Below, in pieces: positions 58,379-64,000 of a DNA stretch of 64,000 nucleotides. The stretch's first letter is position 1; each line of letters begins with the position of its first letter. Source of the DNA: CANGTU01 sp046336655 (lineage in GTDB: Bacteria; Bacteroidota; Bacteroidia; Flavobacteriales_D; Sanyastnellaceae); NCBI GenBank assembly GCA_046336655.1, contig JBKDGH010000078.1, positions 1 through 64,000 of the forward strand, read 5' to 3'. The notes beneath the pieces are model-generated. The model did not search any database and had not been told where the DNA came from. It worked only from the letters and a program-made list of their open reading frames with translations. The position numbers were made by a program, and so were the translations under genes.

Positions 58379-60886
58379 ATGTCTTTTTCCGTTAAATACG
58401 CATTCTGTTGTCTCTTTGGGGTTCTTGCGTGCATTGTTTCCAATGCACAGTGGGAGCCGAAGGGCATGACTGCCGTGCGTTGCGAGGTGCCGCCCAAACT
58501 GGACGGAATGCTGAGTGAGCCCTGCTGGACCGAGGCGAAGCCTGCATCGGGTTTTATTTGTATCAGCCCCACGCCAGGAATTCCAATGCCATTCGAAACA
58601 GAAGTGCGCGTTGTGTATTCTGACGAGTCGTTGTACATCGGTGTGATCAATCATGATCCGTCACCGGACAGTATCCTTAAGCAGCTTGCCGGGCGAGACG
58701 GAGATGGCAACAGTGACTATTTCGGTATCACCTTCAATCCGTACCGCGACGGAATTAACGGGATGACATTCAGCATCACACCCGCCGGGGAACAATGGGA
58801 TGCGCGCCTCACGGGAGGAGGAGATGAAGACATCACCTGGAATGCGGTATGGGACTGCCACACGCGCATCACGGACACCGGCTGGATTGCAGAGTTCCAG
58901 ATTCCCTTTGCAGCTTTGCGATTTCCGAAAGCCGAGGTGCAATACTGGGATATTAATTTTTTCAGGGAGATAAGACGCACGCGCGTCCGCGGTTTTTGGA
59001 ATGAAGTAAAACCGGATGGCGCGCCTTATCTCGCCCAGATGGGTATCATGGACGGCATCAAAGGCGTTGTACCACCGCCGCGGTTGTTCTTTTACCCGTA
59101 TGCAAGTGCATATGTGAATCACACCGGTCAGGCGGATGGCAATGCGGTCACGTCGTTCAGCTACAACGGCGGGCTCGACATGAAACTCGGGCTGAATGAC
59201 GCGTTTACGCTCGACGCTACGCTGATTCCGGATTTCGGACAGACGATCTCCGATCAGCTCATCCTCAATCTGACTCCTTTTGAAATTCAGTTTCAGGATA
59301 ACCGCCAGTTCTTCATTGAAGGCACAGAGCTATTTTCAAAAGGAGGCATTTTTTATTCCCGCCGCATCGGAGGATTGCCGGTCGGTTATTTCAACGTGTA
59401 TGATCAGCTTGCGGAAGGTGAAACCATCAAAAGCAATCCGCTTGAATCGCAGCTGATCAATGCGGTAAAGGTGAGCGGGCGCAACCGATATGGAACGGGT
59501 ATCGGATTATTCAACGCCGTAAGTTCGCGCACAGAGGCTGAGATTCAGGGTGCAGATGGTGAGATCCGTCGGGTGACCACTGCACCACTGACGAACTCCA
59601 ACGTGTTTGTGATCGATCAGAATTTGAGGAATAACTCTTATTTCTCAGTGACCAATACCAATGTCACACGCGATGGTGATTTTTCGGATGCGAATGTGAC
59701 GGCGACGCAGTTTGAGTTCCGCAATAAAAAGAACTCCTACCGCATCATGGGAAATGGTGCGGTTTCGCACAAATACGGCAGCGCGCGCCCCTCTGATCCT
59801 ACCGGCTTTACGCAGGGCCTCAGCATCAGCAAAAACAGTGGCAACTGGATGTGGGATATCGGGCAGTGGATTGAATCGGACAACTACGATCCAAACGACC
59901 TCGGTTTTCTGCAGGCCAACAACAGCGAGGGATATTACATCTGGACCGGCTATAACATTTACGAGCCATTTGGCAAGTTCAACAACTTGTGGAGTAATTT
60001 CAATATCGTTTACGAAAAACTGTTTAATCCAAATACGTTCACAAACCTGAGTGCGAGCGGCAACGTTGGACTGAATACCCGAAAATTTTTCACGTTCAAT
60101 ATTCAGGGCGAATCACAACCCGTGCGGGGATACGATTATTTCGAGCCGCGCGTGGAAGGCAGGTACTTCCAGACTTATCGATACGCACAATTTGGGGGAT
60201 GGATCAGCACAGACTACAGGAAGAGGCTGGCTCTGGATGCGGGAAGCTGGTATTCCAATTATGAAAACCCCGGAAGGGCTATGTTCAATTGGCGCATTTC
60301 ACCCCGTTTCCGGGTAAATGACCACTTGATGCTGATTTATGTGTACAGCAGGCAGAATCATTTCAATGATATTGGTTTTGCCACGTTCAGTGAGGACGGG
60401 GAGCCGGTTTTCGGCACCCGGGATGTGATTTCGCATACCAATGTGCTCACGGCCACATATGCGTTCAATCCCTTTATGAACATCAATTGCCGGGTGCGGC
60501 ATTACTGGGGATTTTCAGATTACAGCGCATTCCACAGTCTGGAAGAGGACGGCTCCATGGGGCCCACCGACTTCGAAGGATTTATCTCTGAAAACGGGGA
60601 AGGCGGCACGGTATCAACCGCTGACCGCAGTTTCAACTCGTTTACTATTGACCTGTTTTACCGCTGGATATTTCGACCGGGCAGCGAGCTCATGTTCGCC
60701 TGGAAAAATGCAATCATTGATGAAACCCGAGGTCAGGCCATTCCTTCAGGGCTGGCTGACGACCTTGGCTACACCTTCGGCCTGCCGCAGGCCAACAGCG
60801 TGAGCCTCAGGGTGGTGTATTTCCTGGATTACCGTGTGCTCACGAGTAAAAGGGGCGAGGCCATCACCCGGAATTCCCTAAATTAG
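58379..60886 (+). CDS. DUF5916 protein with CBM9-like N-terminal domain
   Basis: 835-residue exported protein, signal peptide about 1-23 (IVSNAQ). Residues 30-210 are a carbohydrate-binding family 9-like sandwich (PPKLDGMLSEPCWTEAKPASGF, TEVRVVYSDESLYIGVINHD, GWIAEFQIPFAALRFP). From about 230 the DUF5916 region forms an outer-membrane barrel (FSYNGGLDMKLGLNDAFTLDATLIPDFGQ, DNRQFFIEGTELF) ending RVVYFLDYRVL. Common in Bacteroidota; role unproven. Followed by the ECF sigma gene after 79 nt. Confidence 0.92.
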   Translation: MSFSVKYAFCCLFGVLACIVSNAQWEPKGMTAVRCEVPPKLDGMLSEPCWTEAKPASGFICISPTPGIPMPFETEVRVVYSDESLYIGVINHDPSPDSILKQLAGRDGDGNSDYFGITFNPYRDGINGMTFSITPAGEQWDARLTGGGDEDITWNAVWDCHTRITDTGWIAEFQIPFAALRFPKAEVQYWDINFFREIRRTRVRGFWNEVKPDGAPYLAQMGIMDGIKGVVPPPRLFFYPYASAYVNHTGQADGNAVTSFSYNGGLDMKLGLNDAFTLDATLIPDFGQTISDQLILNLTPFEIQFQDNRQFFIEGTELFSKGGIFYSRRIGGLPVGYFNVYDQLAEGETIKSNPLESQLINAVKVSGRNRYGTGIGLFNAVSSRTEAEIQGADGEIRRVTTAPLTNSNVFVIDQNLRNNSYFSVTNTNVTRDGDFSDANVTATQFEFRNKKNSYRIMGNGAVSHKYGSARPSDPTGFTQGLSISKNSGNWMWDIGQWIESDNYDPNDLGFLQANNSEGYYIWTGYNIYEPFGKFNNLWSNFNIVYEKLFNPNTFTNLSASGNVGLNTRKFFTFNIQGESQPVRGYDYFEPRVEGRYFQTYRYAQFGGWISTDYRKRLALDAGSWYSNYENPGRAMFNWRISPRFRVNDHLMLIYVYSRQNHFNDIGFATFSEDGEPVFGTRDVISHTNVLTATYAFNPFMNINCRVRHYWGFSDYSAFHSLEEDGSMGPTDFEGFISENGEGGTVSTADRSFNSFTIDLFYRWIFRPGSELMFAWKNAIIDETRGQAIPSGLADDLGYTFGLPQANSVSLRVVYFLDYRVLTSKRGEAITRNSLN

Positions 60887-60965
60887 AGCGGCCGGATCCG
60901 GCTGCCGCATGAAATTCGGGGATGCCGTGCAACCCCCGGGGCTGAAATCGGGTTTTTACATTCGG

Positions 60966-61514
60966 ATGCAGGATAACAGGGAAATCATCGAGGGCTGTGT
61001 CCGTGGCGAAAAGCGCCACCAGGATGCCCTATACAAGCGTTACGCTTCCCTGTTGTATGGTATCTGCCTTCGCTACACCAAAAACAAAATGGAAGCGCAG
61101 GATGTGTTGCAGGAGGTATTTGTGAAGGTGTACAACAATATTCACTCCTACCACCACGACGGGAGTTTTGAAGGATGGCTCAGGCGCATAGCTGTAAATA
61201 CCTCCATCACAAACTACCGGAGGAACCTGAAACATGCTTATCAGGCCGACATTGACGAGGTAGTCGCGCACCACGACGAACCGGTTCACATGGAAGACCT
61301 GGAGTACACTGCCGAGGAGATGATGACATGCATCCAGAGGCTGCCAGTGGGGTACAAAACAGTGTTCAACCTCTACGTGGTGGAAGGGTTCATGCACAAG
61401 GAAATAGCCGATATGCTGGGGATCGATGTGAATACATCCAAATCACAGCTTTCGCGGGCGAAAACATACCTGCAGCGCGAATTAACGACATTGAGCAAGA
61501 CAACATTGAAATAA
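60966..61514 (+). CDS. ECF-family RNA polymerase sigma factor
   Basis: 182-residue sigma factor started at ATG 60966 (MQDNREIIEGCVRGEKRHQ); the frame extends 19 codons upstream. Region 2 is ALYKRYASLLYGICLRYTKNKMEAQDVLQEVFVKVYNNI with the -10-binding WLRRIAVNTSITNYRR; region 4 is LPVGYKTVFNLYVVEGFMHKEIADMLGIDVNTSKSQLSRAKTYL. It probably activates envelope-response genes. The gene downstream encodes a one-TM protein that may hold it at the membrane. Confidence 0.94.
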   Translation: MQDNREIIEGCVRGEKRHQDALYKRYASLLYGICLRYTKNKMEAQDVLQEVFVKVYNNIHSYHHDGSFEGWLRRIAVNTSITNYRRNLKHAYQADIDEVVAHHDEPVHMEDLEYTAEEMMTCIQRLPVGYKTVFNLYVVEGFMHKEIADMLGIDVNTSKSQLSRAKTYLQRELTTLSKTTLK

Positions 61515-61520
61515 GAAACG

Positions 61521-62069
61521 ATGAGTGAAGAAAAATTCTTCGGAAATGTGAGGGAGACCCTTTACACCTACGCGCCTGAAGTGCCCGCGGACGCGTATAG
61601 CCGGATGCGGAGAAGACTCTGGCTGAGCCAGTTTCTCCAATTCAGCGCCGGGCGTCTGAATGCCTGGTACCTTCTGTGTGCAGGTGTGCTTACCGCAGGA
61701 GGACTGATGATGTTACCGGGTGATTCTTCTCAGGCGCTTCGTTCCGGAGCGTATGAGTCCAACATTCCTGAGCTTCAGCTGGTGGCCGGCGCTGCACAGT
61801 CCTGTGTAACAACGCCCGCACGTGTGAATGCCCACCGCGCCTGCAGCACAACTGCCACAGTGGCAAGTTTGCAGAGTCAACCCGCGTTAACCGGGCCAGC
61901 CGCAATAGATGAGGTGTCAGAATCTGCGGTCACCGGAGAAAATACCGGTGATACGCCTGTGGGAGAGATTCAGGTCATTCAGGAAACAACTCCTGATGTG
62001 GCTCCGGCTTTGGCGCCGAAAAAAGGAAAACGTCTTTCACCAAAAATACTTCGGGATAAAAACCGATAA
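61521..62069 (+). CDS. One-TM protein downstream of the ECF sigma gene, possible anti-sigma factor
   Basis: 182-residue protein with a cytoplasmic N-terminus (about 1-45, KFFGNVRETLYTYAPEVPADAYSRMRRRLWLSQF), one TM (about 46-65, AWYLLCAGVLTAGGLMM) and a low-complexity periplasmic part. The position 6 nt behind the sigma gene and this topology are those of Bacteroidota anti-sigma proteins, but the zinc-binding HxxxCxxC motif is absent and no family is recognised. Function is inferred from context only. Confidence 0.6.
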   Translation: MSEEKFFGNVRETLYTYAPEVPADAYSRMRRRLWLSQFLQFSAGRLNAWYLLCAGVLTAGGLMMLPGDSSQALRSGAYESNIPELQLVAGAAQSCVTTPARVNAHRACSTTATVASLQSQPALTGPAAIDEVSESAVTGENTGDTPVGEIQVIQETTPDVAPALAPKKGKRLSPKILRDKNR

Positions 62070-62113
62070 TAAAACACCGGTTATCTTAGCCCGGTAACCA
62101 AAACCGGACTAGT

Positions 62114-63073
62114 GTGAAATCAGGTGTGAAACCAAAAAGCAAAAGCAGCGCGGTTCTCACTGTGCTGCTTTTCGCGTTTTTACCGGGTTGGGCCGGTATT
62201 TTTGTTTCCTCTGATACGCTCATTCTCGATGGCGAAATCATGTACATTGTTCCTCAGGAAGAGCTGGTTGATTCAGATTCTTTGGAGGATCTCCTGAAGG
62301 AGGATCTGCACAAAGAGAGAGGAAGCAGTTTCATTGCCTACGCATTCCTGGTATCATCCGATTTCCAAAACACCCGCTGGCTTGGCTCAGGTGACCTCCA
62401 AACGCTTGATGTATTTCTGGGCAGACAGTCGTCGTGGTACGTGCGCCCGGCCTTTGATGCGGAAGTTATTCTGTTCAACGATAAATCCTGGAAGCTGGTC
62501 ACCGGGCTCGGCGTCCGTTTTTTTTCCTATAGTATTTCTCAAGTAGAAAAGGCGGACCTCAGCGCAGCAAGCCAGCGATTCCGGTTTGAAAACAGGGATG
62601 GCGAACTCTGGCAATACTCGCTCATTGAAGTAGGCCCCGGATTTGAAACGGATACGACTCAGGTTGGTGTCAATGCCTTTCGTCGCTCCCTTGCTTATAT
62701 CAATTTTCCGTATGGAGTGCGTTTTTCTCCGGAAAAGCGGGCAAAGAGAAGCGACTGGTACCCCTATTTTGATGTGGGAATCAATGTGCGAGTGCTTCTT
62801 GGCACTGTGCTTCCCGATCCGGATGATATGGAGGTGGCATTGGTGAACGAGTCCGGTGAGTATCGCACGCTGAACGGCCTATTGTACGAAAAAGTGCCCT
62901 ACGAAATTGTCCCCTATTTTCAGGCCGGAGCCCTCTGGCAGGCTAATGATCATTGGGCCATGCGCTGCCAGATTGCCATTGTTCCGGTGCGGTCCGTGTA
63001 TTCGTTGAGCGAGTACTGGAAAGTAGTCGGTAACCATATTCCCTTTACACTGGGTGTGCAGTGGATACCTTAG
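62114..63073 (+). CDS. Putative outer-membrane protein of the ECF sigma operon
   Basis: 319-residue protein starting at GTG 62114, with a hydrophobic segment at about 13-29 (AVLTVLLFAFLPGWAG) as signal. The C-terminal two thirds show barrel-like strands (SSWYVRPAFDAEVILF, WKLVTGLGVRFFSYSI, YPYFDVGINVRVLLG, YEIVPYFQAGALWQA, IPFTLGVQWIP). No family recognised. Third gene of sigma / one-TM / barrel, a common Bacteroidota layout; it may be the envelope sensor or target of this sigma factor. Confidence 0.65.
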   Translation: MKSGVKPKSKSSAVLTVLLFAFLPGWAGIFVSSDTLILDGEIMYIVPQEELVDSDSLEDLLKEDLHKERGSSFIAYAFLVSSDFQNTRWLGSGDLQTLDVFLGRQSSWYVRPAFDAEVILFNDKSWKLVTGLGVRFFSYSISQVEKADLSAASQRFRFENRDGELWQYSLIEVGPGFETDTTQVGVNAFRRSLAYINFPYGVRFSPEKRAKRSDWYPYFDVGINVRVLLGTVLPDPDDMEVALVNESGEYRTLNGLLYEKVPYEIVPYFQAGALWQANDHWAMRCQIAIVPVRSVYSLSEYWKVVGNHIPFTLGVQWIP

Positions 63074-63077
63074 TTTC

Positions 63078-63100
63078 CGGTGCAACCTTATGCACCGTTT
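63078..63100 (+). terminator. Weak terminator-like hairpin after the sigma operon
   Basis: A perfect 7-bp stem CGGTGCA/TGCACCG with a 6-nt loop begins 5 nt after the stop codon but is followed by only three T residues. Possible terminator. The remaining gap to 63209 shows no strong promoter match. Confidence 0.4.
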
Positions 63101-63209
63101 CGGAGTCTCACTTGTGCATAGATCGGGTGTGATTGGTGAAAAGTGAGGCAGCAAAGCAGTGATCCCGGTGGTTTTGTTATTACCTTAGTACTCCAAACTG
63201 ACCATTAGA

Positions 63210-64000
63210 ATGCGCGTTCTGATCGTTTTGATTCCGGTATTCGTTGCAGGATTATCATCTGCACAGTTGGTAAATGGCGGCTTTGAAACATGCTCTGCGT
63301 TTCCGTCGAATACCGGCCAATGGCAGGTGGTACAAGGTTGGAACAATGCGGCTAGCCTTGTCGCATCACCTGACTACTACCACTACGCAGGCTCCGCAGC
63401 AGCCGATCTTCCCGAAACACCACTAGCCATTGTAGAGGCATGGGATGGTGAGGCCGTCATGGGACTGATTGCATGCGGCCGCCAGCATACCAATCTGAGG
63501 GAATACCTCACCTCCGTTTTCAGTGAGCCGCTAAAAGTGGGCGACAGATATCGCTTTTCCTTCCGGATCTCGAATGGAGACCGCACCTTCTTCAGCACTG
63601 CAGGCCTTGCAGTGAAAGGAATCGGTGTGCATTTCTCCACTATCCAGCCTGTTCAGGAGGCTCAGCTGCCACTCAATCTGTCCCCGCAGTGGATGATTCC
63701 CGAAGTGCTCTACTCTTCAGAGTGGGTCACCTACACCTTTACGTTTGAAGCGGATCAGCCTTATCTCTACGCTTCACTGGGATTGTTTGGCGATGATACC
63801 GACAAAGAAATCCTCATCGTGGAAGGCGATGATCCGGTGTATGCGTATTACTTCTTCGACGGGGTGGCACTCAACCACATTCCGGAGGATGGCAGACCCA
63901 CCGAAAATCCGATAGACCGCGAGCCGGTGGCTGGACCTGAGCCGATCTATTCCCCGGAGCCGTTTTTCGTACCCAACAGTTTCACGCCTAATGGCGATGG
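63210..64000 (+). CDS. Secreted protein with T9SS type B sorting domain (C-terminus beyond window)
   Basis: The frame from ATG 63210 stays open to the edge (263 codons seen). Signal peptide MRVLIVLIPVFVAGLSSAQ is followed by a jelly-roll-like domain (LVNGGFETCSAFPSNTGQWQVVQGWNN ... SEWVTYTFTFEADQPYLYASLGLFGDD), typical of surface carbohydrate-binding or gliding-related proteins. The last visible residues FFVPNSFTPNGDG are the start of the type B (gliding-motility-associated) C-terminal domain, so export by T9SS is expected. Truncated here by the window, not by mutation. Confidence 0.88.
   Translation, partial: MRVLIVLIPVFVAGLSSAQLVNGGFETCSAFPSNTGQWQVVQGWNNAASLVASPDYYHYAGSAAADLPETPLAIVEAWDGEAVMGLIACGRQHTNLREYLTSVFSEPLKVGDRYRFSFRISNGDRTFFSTAGLAVKGIGVHFSTIQPVQEAQLPLNLSPQWMIPEVLYSSEWVTYTFTFEADQPYLYASLGLFGDDTDKEILIVEGDDPVYAYYFFDGVALNHIPEDGRPTENPIDREPVAGPEPIYSPEPFFVPNSFTPNGD

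Noticed and set aside
60888..60908. GC-rich palindrome GCCGGATCCGGC after the DUF5916 gene as a terminator
   Set aside because: The stem is symmetric but no T-run follows on the plus strand; more likely incidental.

Overview
The window is a gene-dense stretch of a Bacteroidota chromosome. A Flavobacteriales-like lineage seems likely, but the exact family cannot be fixed from sequence alone. Evidence for the phylum: a type IX secretion type B tail at the right edge and a probable type A tail at 8650-8899; families centred on this phylum (DUF4105, DUF5723, DUF4476, DUF2279, DUF5916, TonB receptors with a CarboxypepD_reg domain); a metal-dependent-type KdsA; a serC-serA-DUF1015 operon; almost no Shine-Dalgarno sequences; and repeated promoter elements of the form TAnnTTTG. 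No phage, insertion sequence, CRISPR array or rRNA is visible. All sizeable genes look intact except the two cut by the window edges. The longest gap without a gene is about 283 bases (12893-13175, upstream of thrS).

Layout. 1-1744 (-): edge-truncated fused E1 of a branched-chain 2-oxoacid dehydrogenase. 1827-10101 (+): a seven-gene envelope operon (dapF, DUF4105 protein, lipoprotein, DUF5723 protein, kdsA, secreted protein, PIG-V-like glycosyltransferase). 10113-12892 (-): MazG-like hydrolase, tRNA-Ala(GGC), a barrel protein and a GT39-type transferase. 13176-16364 (+): thrS-infC-rpmI-rplT; infC probably starts at ATC or ATT behind a strong Shine-Dalgarno. 16506-20798: NHLRC2-like propeller protein, TPR lipoprotein, recA with a palindrome in its promoter region, and a small membrane protein. 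20984-27875: barrel protein, serC-serA-(DUF1015 fused to YggS), DUF4476 protein, Wzx-type flippase. 27959-30807: C2-like lipoprotein, rny, zapA and a ZapB-sized coiled coil. 30961-38751: M23 peptidase, ACMSD-like enzyme with a lone oligopeptide-binding lipoprotein, EEP-family lipoprotein, CHAP protein, Lys/Ala-rich histone H1-like protein, DUF2279 protein. 38792-43164 (+): two hybrid histidine kinases. 43128-45061 (-): mltG, GNAT, CoA-binding protein. 45131-48675 (+): polysaccharide export lipoprotein, an 80-residue frame, rfbC, WecA/MraY-type transferase, lytic transglycosylase. 48682-51991 (-): CoA transferase, photolyase, TIGR01777 protein. 52074-60886: choice-of-anchor B protein, ABC exporter, TonB receptor, DUF5916 protein. 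60966-64000 (+): ECF sigma factor, one-TM protein, putative outer-membrane protein, and the start of a T9SS cargo protein.

Together the genes are dominated by envelope building (peptidoglycan precursor DapF, Kdo, polysaccharide export, lytic transglycosylases, M23 and CHAP enzymes, ZapA) interleaved with core translation and repair genes. Most same-strand neighbours overlap by 4 nt or lie within 20 nt. Of nine convergent pairs, four have stop codons that abut with no base between them. The observations most worth following are the DUF1015-YggS fusion in the serine operon, the infC start, the recA-proximal palindrome, the missing Wzc kinase replaced by an 80-residue frame, and a redox-dead NHLRC2-like protein.
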